DNA of 64,000 bases from an uncultured Parvularculaceae bacterium (GCA_947259375.1 CAMYLZ010000007.1:52320-116319), one strand, 5' to 3'. Counted from the stretch's first letter, positions 37,222 to 45,392 are shown. Notes: generated by a model not told the origin, from the sequence alone. Translations and numbers: made by a program.

Positions 37222-37452
37222 GTGAGTAGCCTGGTGAAACGCATCGCTCATAAATTTGCGCCGGACAAAGCCGGCGGTTCCGTTGCCGCTCGCGCTGTCG
37301 AGGCGATTATTGTGACCGGCGTTATCGTTCTTTCCTCGCTCGTGGTTATCGCACTGGCGCTCGCAGCGCCGTTCATTTTTGCAATCACCGCAATCGTCGC
37401 GATTGTTACGCGCAATCATCCGCCGCGACGATGGCGCTCTGCCGGCGCGTAA
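37222..37452 (+). CDS. Small double-span membrane protein
   Basis: A protein of about 76 residues. A basic N-terminus (KRIAHKFAPDKAGG) is followed by a long hydrophobic stretch (VEAIIVTGVIVLSSLVVIALALAAPFIFAITAIVAIV), long enough for two membrane helices, and a basic tail (RNHPPRRWR). The start is uncertain: GTG codons at 37210, 37222 and 37234 are all in frame, and an earlier GTG at 37147 would add an unlikely Arg/Cys-rich leader. No family recognised. It lies between the DjlA-like gene and the EamA transporter. Confidence 0.5.
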   Translation: MSSLVKRIAHKFAPDKAGGSVAARAVEAIIVTGVIVLSSLVVIALALAAPFIFAITAIVAIVTRNHPPRRWRSAGA

Positions 37453-37576
37453 CGCTATCAATCGCTGATAGATATTATCGATTGCCCCGCCGGTGGGTTT
37501 CGGCGTAAGCGGCCCGTCATGCGCATTGTTCCTTGCGCCAGCTTTTATGCGAACCCTGCCATCTTGGGAGCCTGTC

Positions 37577-38500
37577 ATGAGCCTGCGCGAAATCAGCGCC
37601 TTGCTGCTAATGTGTCTTGTCTGGGGCTTCCATTTCGTTGTTATCAAGACGGTGGTGGGCGCGGTTCCGCCGATGTTCTACGCCGCGCTTCGTTTGGTGC
37701 TGGTGGCGGCGATCATGGCGCCGTTCCTGCGCTGGCGCGCCGGGCAGATGGGGCGCATTTTCCTCGGCGGGCTGTGCCTCGGCGTCTTTAACTATGCAAT
37801 GATGTTCACTGGCGTCAAGCTGGCGCCGGCCTCTGCTGCGGCGATCGCGATTGAGCTGCACGTCCCCTTTGCGACCATTCTCGCCATTGTGTTCCTTGGC
37901 GACCGGCCGGGTTGGCGGCGATTTCTCGGCATCGCATTCGCCTTTTCCGGCGTGGCGATCATCGCAACCGGCGGCGCCGCGTCAGACGATCCGGCCGCGC
38001 GGGTCGGCCTTGGCGTCGCCCTTGTGGCCGCGGCGGCGTTTTCCGAAGCCATGGGCGCCGTGTTCGTCAAGCGTTCGACCTCTTTTACGCCGCATCAATT
38101 GCTGGCCTGGTTCTCGCTCATCGGCGCTGCGGGCCTGTCCGTGATGACGCTGATTTTCGAAACCGGCCAATGGGCGGCGTTTGCAGCGGCGGACAAGGTG
38201 CTGTTGGCCGGGGCCATTCTTTATTCGGCGATCGGCGCTTCGATCATCGGTCACGCCACTTATTACTGGCTCCTGCACCGCTTGCCGGTTAGCGTCGTCG
38301 CGCCAAGCGTGCTTCTGACGACGATTTTCGCGGTGTTGTTTTCCGTGTTGTTGCTGGGCGATCCATTTGGCGCGCGGATGGCCTTTGGCGGCTTGTTGAC
38401 CCTGGCGGGTGTCGGCGTCGTGCTTTTGCGAAATGTAAAGAAACAGCCCAAAACAGTCGTTCTTGCAGAACCGGCAGGGTACACCCATGAAACGAATTGA
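37577..38500 (+). CDS. EamA/DMT-family transporter
   Basis: A 307-residue drug/metabolite transporter with about ten membrane helices and two EamA repeats: first MCLVWGFHFVVIKTVV, VFNYAMMFTGVKLAPASAAAIAIELHVPFATILA; second YYWLLHRLPVSVVAPSVLLTTIFAVLFSVLLLGDP. GGGAG stands eight bases before the ATG. Family members export or import metabolites; substrate unknown. Its 3' end overlaps the start of the next gene by 14 bases. Confidence 0.9.
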   Translation: MSLREISALLLMCLVWGFHFVVIKTVVGAVPPMFYAALRLVLVAAIMAPFLRWRAGQMGRIFLGGLCLGVFNYAMMFTGVKLAPASAAAIAIELHVPFATILAIVFLGDRPGWRRFLGIAFAFSGVAIIATGGAASDDPAARVGLGVALVAAAAFSEAMGAVFVKRSTSFTPHQLLAWFSLIGAAGLSVMTLIFETGQWAAFAAADKVLLAGAILYSAIGASIIGHATYYWLLHRLPVSVVAPSVLLTTIFAVLFSVLLLGDPFGARMAFGGLLTLAGVGVVLLRNVKKQPKTVVLAEPAGYTHETN

Positions 38501-39179
38501 GGCGCCGTCGCCAAATTTCGACGAACGCGGACGCGATATCGACACCGCCATTTTGCACTATACCGGCATGCGGACCGGCGCGGAGGCGCTGGATCGTCTG
38601 CGCGATCCGGCGGCCAGGGTGAGCGCCCATTATCTGGTGGAAGAAAACGGCGACATTTATCGTCTTGTCGATGAAGAAAAGCGCGCCTGGCACGCAGGCA
38701 TTTCGGCCTGGCGCGGCGAGATCGACATTAATGCGCGTTCAATCGGCATCGAAATCGTCAATCCCGGTCACGAATTTGGTTATCGCGACTTTCCCGGCGC
38801 GCAGATCATGTCAGTGATCGCCCTGCTGAAAGAAATCCGCATGCGCCATAAAGTGACGCCTGCGCGCGTGCTTGGCCATTCCGATGTGGCGCCGCGCCGC
38901 AAGGAAGATCCCGGCGAGAAATTTCCATGGGCGGCGCTGGCCGGCGAAGGGCTCGCGCTGGCGCCGTTTGACGGCGATCCGGCGGCGGGAAGGGACGTTT
39001 CTTACGACGATGCGTTGAAAGCGCTGGCCAGCATCGGTTATGATGCGCCGCCGGGCGATCACGCCGCCGGGCTGCTCGCTTTCCAGCGTCGGTTCTGTCC
39101 GCAATCCCTGGGGCAGGGTTTTGACGGCCGAACGAAAGCCGCGCTTATCGCTATCGCCGCCATATATTCAGCAGGCTGA
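38487..39179 (+). CDS. N-acetylmuramoyl-L-alanine amidase (AmpD-like) with PG-binding domain
   Basis: A 230-residue amidase_2 enzyme. Zinc-site residues are seen in AILHYTGM (His) and VLGHSDVAPRRKEDPGEKFPW (His and Asp). Between them are AHYLVEENGDIYRLVDEEKRAWHAG and NARSIGIEIVNPG. A C-terminal peptidoglycan-binding_1-like domain reads LLAFQRRFCPQSLGQGFDGRTKAAL. It lacks a signal peptide, so it may be a cytosolic recycling AmpD acting on anhydro-muropeptides. It overlaps the transporter gene by 14 bases and converges on sixA with a 12-base overlap. Confidence 0.88.
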   Translation: MKRIEAPSPNFDERGRDIDTAILHYTGMRTGAEALDRLRDPAARVSAHYLVEENGDIYRLVDEEKRAWHAGISAWRGEIDINARSIGIEIVNPGHEFGYRDFPGAQIMSVIALLKEIRMRHKVTPARVLGHSDVAPRRKEDPGEKFPWAALAGEGLALAPFDGDPAAGRDVSYDDALKALASIGYDAPPGDHAAGLLAFQRRFCPQSLGQGFDGRTKAALIAIAAIYSAG

Positions 39180-39704
39180 TTTCCTGCGCAGGTCTTTAGG
39201 CCGCACATATCCGGTCAGGCGCCCGGCGCCGAAACCGGTCTCGCGCCATGTCTCGATATCGAGTTCAAAAGTCGCGAGCGCGCCTTTCGCGAAACCGGCG
39301 GCGATGCGCGACACGGCCGTATCGTCGCTGATCTGCGGCGCGGCGAGGCTTGCCGCGAACAGGTGAATGCCCGGATTGTGGCCGACGACCAGCACATGGC
39401 CGAACCGGTCAGGCAAGGCGCAGACGGCGGCGAGCAGCACCTGCGCCGACGCATCATATATCGCCGGGTTGAAAATCCGGTCGGGCGGCGCGGCAAGGCG
39501 TGCGCACACGCCCGCAAGCGTTTCGCGGGTGCGCGCCGACGGCGAGGCGAGAGCGAGGTCTGGCGGGGCGCCGCTTTCAGCCAGAAATGCGCCGACCGCC
39601 ATGGCGTCCTCGCGGCCGCGCGGCGTCAGCGGCCGGTCGCGGTCGTCCATTCCCGGCGATCGGTCGACGGCGGCGGCATGCCGCAACAAGGAAATCCGCT
39701 TCAT
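39168..39704 (-). CDS. sixA: Phosphohistidine phosphatase SixA-like
   Basis: A 178-residue histidine-phosphatase superfamily member. The phosphohistidine-forming RHG motif is LLRHAAA near residue 8, with DDRDRPLTPRG, SARTRETL, and the second catalytic His in VLVVGHNPGIH. SixA family proteins dephosphorylate phospho-His on histidine-containing transfer proteins. It converges with the amidase gene and diverges from the RNase P RNA gene. Substrate specificity is not determined by the sequence. Confidence 0.88.
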   Translation of the reverse strand: MKRISLLRHAAAVDRSPGMDDRDRPLTPRGREDAMAVGAFLAESGAPPDLALASPSARTRETLAGVCARLAAPPDRIFNPAIYDASAQVLLAAVCALPDRFGHVLVVGHNPGIHLFAASLAAPQISDDTAVSRIAAGFAKGALATFELDIETWRETGFGAGRLTGYVRPKDLRRKSAC

Positions 39705-39763
39705 TGCAGCATTCTATGCCGCCGCCAAACCGAATGTCGAACCAGGGCGTGCGCCTTTTGGCC

Positions 39764-39792
39764 TTGACCGGCGCGGCGCAAAAGGACACATC
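39764..39792 (+). promoter_or_regulatory. Promoter candidate for rnpB
   Basis: TTGACC (39764-39769), 17-base spacer, CACATC (39787-39792). The transcription start would fall near 39799, close to the RNase P RNA 5' end deduced from P1 pairing. The -10 is poor. Confidence 0.45.
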
Positions 39793-39793
39793 A

Positions 39794-40180
39794 GACGCCG
39801 TCAGACGGCCGGACGGCCGCTCTGGGGGCGTTAAGCCCCTTTGAGAGGAAAGTCCGGGCTCCATGGAGACAAGGCGCCGGGTAACGCCCGGCCAGGGTGA
39901 CCTGAGGGAAAGCGCCACAGAAAACAAACCGCTTCGGGCCGCGCCCGGAGCAAGGGTGAAAAGGTGCGGTAAGAGCGCACCGCCGGACCAGTAATGGGAC
40001 GGGCATGGCAAGCCCCGCCTGGAGCAAGACCGAATAGGGATGGCGCGCTCATTGAGCAGGCGTGTCTTCGCGCTGAGCCGTCCGGGTTGGTTGCTTGAGG
40101 CTGCGCGCAAGCGCAGCCCCAGAGGAATGGTCGTCACGTCGCAAGACGTACAGAACCCGGCTTACAGGCCGTCTGGCGTT
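39794..40180 (+). ncRNA. rnpB: RNase P RNA (class A)
   Basis: Catalytic RNA of RNase P, which matures tRNA 5' ends. Conserved blocks are all present in order: GAGGAAAGTCCGGGCTCC (start of P4/J), AGGGTGACCTGAGGGAAAG-type CR regions, CCACAGAAAACAAACCGC, and the late AGACAGAACCC-like segment ACGTACAGAACCCGGCTTA. The ends pair as P1 (CAGACGGCC at 39802-39810 with GGCCGTCTG at 40167-40175), which sets the boundaries. About 387 nt, normal for this class. Confidence 0.95.
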
Positions 40181-40231
40181 TATTATCGAGTCGCGTATCT
40201 AATCTTATTCGGAATGCAATGGAGACCAGCA

Positions 40232-40717
40232 ATGCCGTCATTCGACATCGTCTCGGAAGTCGACCTGTCTGAGGCCGATAACGCCATTCAAAACATCTCG
40301 CGCGAAATTTCGACGCGCTACGATTTCAAGGGCTCGAAATCAACGATCGAGCTGAAAGACGGCGTTATCACCATTTTCGCCGATGACGATCTGAAACTGC
40401 GCCAGATGCATGAAATCCTGCAAGGCAATATGCAAAAGCGCGGGATCGAGCCGGGCTCGCTTGACTACCAAAAAGAGGAGCCGGCGGCCGGCCAGTCGGT
40501 GCGCCAGCGCGTCCTGATCAAGCAGGGGATCGACAGGGAGCTGGCGAAGAAAGTCGTCAAGGCGATCAAGGGTGAAAAGTTCAAGGTGCAGGTGGCGATC
40601 CAGGGCGAGGCCCTGCGCGTCACTGGAAAGAAGCGCGACGACCTTCAGGAAGTCATCGCCTTTGTGAAGGGGATGAAGCTTGAACAGCCTTTCCAATATG
40701 AGAATTTCCGCGATTAG
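40232..40717 (+). CDS. yajQ: YajQ family cyclic-di-GMP-binding protein
   Basis: A 161-residue YajQ protein: MPSFDIVSEVDLSEADNAI at the N-terminus, then NISREISTRYDFKGSKSTIEL, GSLDYQKEEPAAGQSVRQRVLIKQGID and KKVVKAIKGEKFKVQVAIQGEALRVTGKKRDDLQ. Some YajQ proteins bind cyclic di-GMP and act as transcription co-factors. The open frame extends 64 codons upstream into the RNase P gene, but GGAG before the ATG at 40232 and the family length settle the start. It follows rnpB by about 50 bases. Confidence 0.95.
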   Translation: MPSFDIVSEVDLSEADNAIQNISREISTRYDFKGSKSTIELKDGVITIFADDDLKLRQMHEILQGNMQKRGIEPGSLDYQKEEPAAGQSVRQRVLIKQGIDRELAKKVVKAIKGEKFKVQVAIQGEALRVTGKKRDDLQEVIAFVKGMKLEQPFQYENFRD

Positions 40718-40789
40718 GGGCTGCCCGTTTGCCTAGAATTTCCCGCCGTCATTGGCTATGACCGATCAATGCAATGGAGTGACCGCCTA

Positions 40790-41038
40790 ATGGCCGATTT
40801 TGAAGCCTCGCTGTTGGAGATTATCAAGGAACACGCAGTGGGCCTGACGGGGGAGCTGACGCGCGACACGCAGATCGCCGATCTCGGCATCGATTCCTTC
40901 TCCGTTGTGGAAATTATCTATGAAGTCGAGGAAAAGCTCGGCGTCGAAGTGCCGTTCAACGCCAATGAGAACCCGTTTGGCGAAATGAATTCGGTGGGCG
41001 ATCTCATTGATGCGCTCGACAAGCTGATCAAGAAATAA
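40790..41038 (+). CDS. Acyl carrier protein (stand-alone)
   Basis: An 82-residue ACP. The phosphopantetheine attachment Ser is Ser36 in LGIDSFSVVEI, with DSF instead of the DSL common in housekeeping AcpP. It starts MADFEASLLEIIKEH; GGAG lies about ten bases upstream. It is followed six bases later by a ketosynthase, so the two form a dedicated condensing unit, possibly for a special lipid. It is distinct from the fabD-fabG-acpP-fabF cluster, which is not in this window. Confidence 0.88.
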   Translation: MADFEASLLEIIKEHAVGLTGELTRDTQIADLGIDSFSVVEIIYEVEEKLGVEVPFNANENPFGEMNSVGDLIDALDKLIKK

Positions 41039-41044
41039 TCATTC

Positions 41045-42253
41045 ATGACACGGAATGTCGTCGTAACCGGAATGGGCGTTGTGGCGCCGAACGGCGCCAG
41101 CGTTCCCGAATTCTGGGACGGGCTCATCGCGGGCCGCAGCGCCATCATCAAGCGGGAATACACGGCCGACCGGTTTTCACTGACGGTTCCGGTCGCGCCC
41201 GTCGACGGGCTTGAAGAGCGCATTAAAGGTCTTGGCGTTCAGATGATGCGCGCCGACCGCTTCTCGCAAATGGCGGTGATGGCGGCCGAAGAGGCGATCG
41301 GACAATCGGGCCTTGAGTTCGATGAAGCGCTTGGCGCGCGCACCGCCTGCATCATCGGCACCGGCATTGGCGGACAGACGACGTTCGATGACAGCTATGT
41401 GGCGATGCTGTGCCGCGAGCGCCGCCCGCATCCCTTGACGATCCTCAAGGTCATTCCCAATGCGCCGGCGAGCCAGCTTTCGATCCGCCACGGCATTCGC
41501 GGGCCGGCCTTTGCGGTGTCGAGCGCCTGCGCCACCGGCGCGCATGCGATCGGCGTTTGCGCCGACCTGATCCGCGCAGGGTCGGCCGATGTCGGGCTTG
41601 CCGGGGCGAGCGAGGCGATCCTGGCTTATGGCGCGCTCGAATCCTGGCGGGCGATGCATATCCTGGCCGATGAAACCTGCCGACCGTTTTCGAAAAATCG
41701 CAACGGGCTTGTCATCGGCGAGGGCGCTGGCGTGCTTGTGCTGGAAGAGGAAGAACGCGCAAAGGCGCGCGGCGCCGATATTCTTTGCCGCATCGCCGGT
41801 TTCGGGATGAACGCCGACGGCAAGGACATGATCAACCCGGCGGTCGAGGGGGCGGCCGGCGCCATGTCGCTGGCGCTCGACAAGGCCGCCGTCAAAGATG
41901 CGTCGAAAGTCTATATCAACGCCCATGGCACGGGCACGCTGCTGAATGATCCGACGGAGACCAAGGCGATCCGTTCCGTGTTTGGCGCGGATGCGGACGC
42001 GCTGAGCGTTTCGTCGACAAAGTCCATGCATGGCCATTTGCTCGGCGCGGCCGGCGGCGTTGAAAATATCGCCGCGATCCTGGCGCTCAGAAACGGCATT
42101 GTTCCGCCCACGGTGAATTACGACGAGCCGGACCCGGATTGCGATCTCAACTATACCCCCAACAATGCAGAAGAGCGAGACATTGATGTCGCGCTCTCCA
42201 ATTCATTTGCGTTTGGCGGGTTGAATGCGGTGGTCGCATTCGAAAAGGTCTAG
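41045..42253 (+). CDS. Beta-ketoacyl-ACP synthase, FabF-like
   Basis: A 402-residue thiolase-fold condensing enzyme. The catalytic Cys lies in VSSACATGAHA, with His in INAHGTGTLLNDPTE and His in STKSMHGHLLGAAGG. It starts with VVVTGMGVVAPNG and contains FSKNRNGLVIGEGAGV. The full Cys-His-His triad makes it an active KAS II-type enzyme. The preceding ACP is only six bases upstream, so the pair is probably one operon with a dedicated product. A lipid or other polyketide-like role is possible; the product is unknown. Confidence 0.9.
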   Translation: MTRNVVVTGMGVVAPNGASVPEFWDGLIAGRSAIIKREYTADRFSLTVPVAPVDGLEERIKGLGVQMMRADRFSQMAVMAAEEAIGQSGLEFDEALGARTACIIGTGIGGQTTFDDSYVAMLCRERRPHPLTILKVIPNAPASQLSIRHGIRGPAFAVSSACATGAHAIGVCADLIRAGSADVGLAGASEAILAYGALESWRAMHILADETCRPFSKNRNGLVIGEGAGVLVLEEEERAKARGADILCRIAGFGMNADGKDMINPAVEGAAGAMSLALDKAAVKDASKVYINAHGTGTLLNDPTETKAIRSVFGADADALSVSSTKSMHGHLLGAAGGVENIAAILALRNGIVPPTVNYDEPDPDCDLNYTPNNAEERDIDVALSNSFAFGGLNAVVAFEKV

Positions 42254-42263
42254 CCGTTGTACG

Positions 42264-42614
42264 TCAGGCGGCGGCCGGCTTGCCGGGGATGGCGTGAATT
42301 GTCGAGCGCACCCAGCGGAAACCGCCGATCATCAACACAAGGCCGATATAGCGCACGATATAGATGCCAAGGTCGTCGGTGAAGCTTTTGAACATCGCGC
42401 CGATGGCGGCGTAGATCGATTGAAGATCCGCGCCTGACGAGCCCATGGCGGCGATCGGCCAGACAGTGCGGTCAATCAACAAAGCGAGAAGGCCTGCCTT
42501 CCAGAGATTGGTTTCGCTTTTCGCGAACATGGCGAACAAAAACGCCAGGATCAGTGCGCGCGGGAGGTCGGCGCCGGAAAAGCCGATGCCGACAATGTAA
42601 TTAAGGTCCTGCAT
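42264..42614 (-). CDS. Small polytopic membrane protein
   Basis: A 116-residue membrane protein with about three helices (residues 20-35, 40-57 and 85-100). N-terminal MQDLNYIVGIGFSGADLPRAL, internal KAGLLALLIDRTVWPIAAMG; no known domain. GAGG is seven bases before the ATG. It converges with the ketosynthase gene, 10 bases between stops, and has a 160-base gap to the next gene. Function unknown. Confidence 0.6.
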   Translation of the reverse strand: MQDLNYIVGIGFSGADLPRALILAFLFAMFAKSETNLWKAGLLALLIDRTVWPIAAMGSSGADLQSIYAAIGAMFKSFTDDLGIYIVRYIGLVLMIGGFRWVRSTIHAIPGKPAAA

Positions 42615-42775
42615 GTCGGTCCTCTGAGATTCGTGACATCTGCATTTACGCCAGAGTAGGGTTAATTCCGCGTAAAATGCGGCTGTTTACACGCAAGAAA
42701 CGGGTGTTTTTTGAAGGCCCGGGCGCTTAACGTTTCATTACCGGCAGAGCGGTTTCGGCATTGATCGACAGGACC

Positions 42776-43639
42776 ATGAACGCACCATTAACACTCAAAC
42801 GCCTTGACGGTTTCGCGCCTGTAGGGCGCGCTATCGACTATCTCGCCGCGCATGCGGGCGAGCAGCCCTCGCTGGAAGAAGCTGCGGCCCATGTCGGCCT
42901 GTCGCCGGGGCATTTCCAACGCGTCTTCAAGGCAGGCGCCGGCGTGTCGCCGAAGCGCTTCCTGCAATATCTCGCGGCGCAAGAGGCCAAACGCGCCATC
43001 GCCGATGGGAAAAATGTTCTGTCTGCGTCTTTTTCGGCAGGGCTTTCAGGCGCTTCGCGCCTGCATGATCTGTTCCTCGCAGCAGAAGCGATGACGCCCG
43101 GTGATTATCGGCGAAAAGGGGAGGGGCTCGTCGTGCGTTATGCATTTGTCGATGGGCCGTTGGGACGCGTACTGATTGGGGCAACCGATAAGGGCGTGTG
43201 CTGGTTGAGTTTTGCGGAAGAGGGCGGCGAGACCCTGCATCTGGCGGAAATGCAGCATGATTGGTCGCAGGCCGAGTTTGTCGAGGATCACGGCTTCGTC
43301 GCGCCGCTGGCGGCGCGCGCCTTCGTCTTTGCGCTTAACCGCAAGACTGATGAACCATTACGCCTGCATGTGCGCGGCACCAATTTCCAGCTCAAGGTCT
43401 GGGAGGCGTTGTTGAAGATCCCTTACGGAACCTGCGTCACCTATGGCGATATTGCGCGCGAAATAGGGTCGCCGAGAGCCAATCGCGCGGTCGGGGCGGC
43501 GGTCGGCGCCAATCTCGTCTCCATATTGATCCCTTGCCACCGGGTGATCCTGTCATCCGGCGTTATCCACAATTACCGTTGGGGCGTTGCGCGCAAGAAG
43601 GCTGTGCTGGCGATGGAGGGCGCTGTCAGCGCGGCGTAA
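42776..43639 (+). CDS. AraC-type HTH / methylated-DNA-cysteine methyltransferase fusion
   Basis: A 287-residue Ada-like protein without the N-terminal phosphotriester-repair domain. Residues about 20-110 form an AraC helix-turn-helix (LEEAAAHVGLSPGHFQRVFKAGAGVSPKRFLQ). The C-terminal domain is O6-alkylguanine transferase with the active-site motif IPCHRV (Cys254) and the FQLKVWEALLKIPYGTCVTYGDIA region. It repairs O6-methylguanine and may regulate alkylation responses. The ATG has AGGA five bases before. A strong bidirectional terminator lies just after the stop. Confidence 0.9.
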   Translation: MNAPLTLKRLDGFAPVGRAIDYLAAHAGEQPSLEEAAAHVGLSPGHFQRVFKAGAGVSPKRFLQYLAAQEAKRAIADGKNVLSASFSAGLSGASRLHDLFLAAEAMTPGDYRRKGEGLVVRYAFVDGPLGRVLIGATDKGVCWLSFAEEGGETLHLAEMQHDWSQAEFVEDHGFVAPLAARAFVFALNRKTDEPLRLHVRGTNFQLKVWEALLKIPYGTCVTYGDIAREIGSPRANRAVGAAVGANLVSILIPCHRVILSSGVIHNYRWGVARKKAVLAMEGAVSAA

Positions 43640-43640
43640 A

Positions 43641-43672
43641 AAAAACGCCCCGGCGAGGCCGGGGCGTTTTTC
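43641..43672. terminator. Bidirectional terminator between Ada-like gene and ctrA
   Basis: ACGCCCCGGC (43645-43654), loop GAG, GCCGGGGCGT (43658-43667), flanked by As on the left and Ts on the right, so it can end both the Ada-like and the convergent ctrA transcripts. Confidence 0.92.
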
Positions 43673-43715
43673 AGACGGTGCAAATGTCTGGTCGCAAATA
43701 GTCTGGTCGACGTCG

Positions 43716-44417
43716 TTACGCCACTTCGGCGGCGGTTTCTTCCTGCGGGTCGCGCAGCACATAGCCGCGGCCCCAGACGGTTTCGATGTAATGATCGCCT
43801 TGCGTGGCGGCGGCGAGCTTTTTCCGGAGCTTGCAGATGAAAACGTCGATGATTTTCAGCTCTGGCTCGTCCATGCCGCCATAAAGATGGTTGAGGAACA
43901 TTTCCTTGGTCAGGGTCGTGCCCTTGCGCAGGGAAAGAAGCTCCAGCATTTGGTATTCCTTGCCGGTCAGGTGCACGCGCTGGCCGGCGACCTCAACCGT
44001 CTTGGCGTCGAGATTGACCACCAGCTTGCCGGTGGTGATGACCGATTGCGAATGGCCTTTCGAACGGCGCACAATAGCGTGGATGCGCGCGACCAGCTCG
44101 TCCTTGTGGAACGGCTTGGTCATATAGTCGTCGGCGCCGAAGCCGAGGCCGCGCACTTTCGTTTCGATGTCGCCCTGGCCGGTGAGAATAAGGATCGGCG
44201 TATTCACTTTCGATACGCGCAGAGATTTCAAGACGTCAAAGCCGGTCATGTCCGGCAGATTGAGGTCGAGAAGGATGATGTCGTAGTCGTACACCTTGCC
44301 AAGATCGACGCCTTCTTCGCCGAGGTCCGTCGTGTAGCAGTTGAACCCGTCTGACTTGAGCATCAGCTCAATGCTCTGTGCAGTGGCGCCGTCGTCTTCG
44401 ATCAGCAAAACACGCAT
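43716..44417 (-). CDS. ctrA: Cell-cycle master response regulator CtrA
   Basis: OmpR-type response regulator that coordinates division, DNA methylation and polar development in alphaproteobacteria. 233 residues: the receiver with Asp51 (phosphorylation), D8/D9 acidic pocket (IEDD), Thr/Lys switch (LTGQG; KPF). The winged-helix DNA-binding domain has the CtrA-typical [34 protein letters not shown] and VWGRGYVL. C-terminal residues are AAEVA. It is read away from the dcw cluster, which begins about 1 kb upstream, and there is a matching CtrA box before ftsZ. Confidence 0.97.
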   Translation of the reverse strand: MRVLLIEDDGATAQSIELMLKSDGFNCYTTDLGEEGVDLGKVYDYDIILLDLNLPDMTGFDVLKSLRVSKVNTPILILTGQGDIETKVRGLGFGADDYMTKPFHKDELVARIHAIVRRSKGHSQSVITTGKLVVNLDAKTVEVAGQRVHLTGKEYQMLELLSLRKGTTLTKEMFLNHLYGGMDEPELKIIDVFICKLRKKLAAATQGDHYIETVWGRGYVLRDPQEETAAEVA

Positions 44418-44822
44418 TGTCCGTCTCCTGTTCGGCGCGACGATCCCCTCGAAACCTGAACGCGCTCTTCATCTTTGTCGCTGACAGCTAACGACGATAA
44501 GATTTCATAATGGTTAACGACATGAACAGCATTGGCCGAATTGGCCAAGGCGTCTTAATTCCTCGCCAACTTTCCTTACCGGCCGATCCCAGTGATTGCT
44601 TGATTTGCAGCTCCTGTCATTAAGCATGTTGATTTTTTTTGAGGTTAAGACGGTTCACCAATTTACCCCTGCTTAAGCCGGCGCTCATTCACCTTGTTTG
44701 TTAAAGAAGGGCGCTTGTCATCGCGGGCGAATAGCGGGATGTTTTTTGTACGCTTCATCCGTATCGAAACCGAAACGGCGCCGGGGGCATCCTCATGCGC
44801 TGAGCGGCGGCGAGGGTGCGCA
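44418..44822. other. Intergenic region between ctrA and the small helical gene
   Basis: About 405 bases of divergent leader holding the promoters of ctrA and the following gene. A 17-bp inverted repeat TTGGCC-gaatt-GGCCAA lies at 44532-44548. Several single TTAA elements are present, but no full TTAA-N7-TTAA pair was found. A T-run at about 44630-44638 precedes the final third. Confidence 0.5.
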
Positions 44823-45146
44823 ATGGGCAAACAGCCAGGCGATCAGCAGGCGCGAAAAGCCGGGGCGGCCGCCGGCCGGCCGGCGGGGCTTGCGCCTTTG
44901 TTGCAGCTTGTCCGGGAAGAGCAGGCCGGGCTGGCGGCGGACCTTGACGAGGTGGCGGCGGCGCGGCGCGCGGCCAGCGCTTCGCTGGACGTTCTGCCGA
45001 AGATAGACAGCGAGCGCCGTCACGCCCTTTGCCGACTATTGCGCGCGCTAGAGGCAAGCGAGGATGCGATCCGCCTGAAGCTGGCGGAGAAAACCGCACA
45101 GGCCGACCGTCTCGCCGTGTTGGCGGCGCGCTGCAAAGAAGCCTGA
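44823..45146 (+). CDS. Small coiled-coil/helical protein, unknown
   Basis: A 107-residue, Ala/Leu/Arg-rich protein predicted almost wholly helical from residue 20 on (LLQLVREEQAGLAADLDEVAAARRAASASL; LCRLLRALEASEDAIRLKLAEKTAQADRLAVLAARC). It resembles the heptad style of FliJ-type or similar cytoplasmic adaptors but is shorter than FliJ and lacks clear motifs. The start is the ATG preceded by GAGGG; a longer frame from 44694 has no good ribosome site. It sits between ctrA (divergent) and the mraZ leader. Confidence 0.55.
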   Translation: MGKQPGDQQARKAGAAAGRPAGLAPLLQLVREEQAGLAADLDEVAAARRAASASLDVLPKIDSERRHALCRLLRALEASEDAIRLKLAEKTAQADRLAVLAARCKEA

Positions 45147-45292
45147 CAGCCGCCGCCTCACAGCCAGCGCCTCAAAATCAGCGCCTGGGGCGGCGAGGGG
45201 GCTGAGTTTTCGACGCTCGCGGCGGGTCTTTGGCAAAATTCATCGTTTTTTAAGGAATGCGTTTTGAGGATGCGCCCAACTGATTCGGGCGT

Positions 45293-45307
45293 GTTCCGTT
45301 TCTGTTC
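45293..45307. promoter_or_regulatory. Exact alphaproteobacterial LexA (SOS) box match upstream of mraZ
   Basis: GTTC-cgtttct-GTTC, an exact match to GTTC-N7-GTTC, 165 bases before the mraZ ATG and 50 bases before the MraZ box. About one or two exact matches are expected by chance in a window this size and composition, but fewer than 0.01 in a 325-bp gap, so position makes it noteworthy. Confidence 0.5.
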
Positions 45308-45357
45308 CGTAATCAGCGTTGCAAAAATCCAGTTTCAGGGCGATTGAACCTTTGACC

Positions 45358-45392
45358 GCCCATGAAATCCCATGCTATCCCATTTGTGCCCA
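45358..45392 (-). promoter_or_regulatory. Four-unit MraZ operator (MraZ box)
   Basis: On the minus strand four TGGGN units (TGGGC, TGGGA, TGGGA, TGGGC) are spaced by exactly 5 bases each, a strict 10-bp period (plus-strand 45358-45362, 45368-45372, 45378-45382, 45388-45392). This is the known MraZ recognition pattern of direct TGGGN repeats and lies 80 bases before mraZ, so autoregulation of the dcw cluster is expected. Confidence 0.9.

Noticed and set aside
40040..40231. N-terminal extension of the yajQ reading frame
   Set aside because: The extension is the RNase P RNA gene read as protein; the family start and ribosome site are at 40232.
44418..44822. CtrA box upstream of ctrA
   Set aside because: TTAA elements are present, but no TTAA-N7-TTAA pair; autoregulation could not be supported from sequence.
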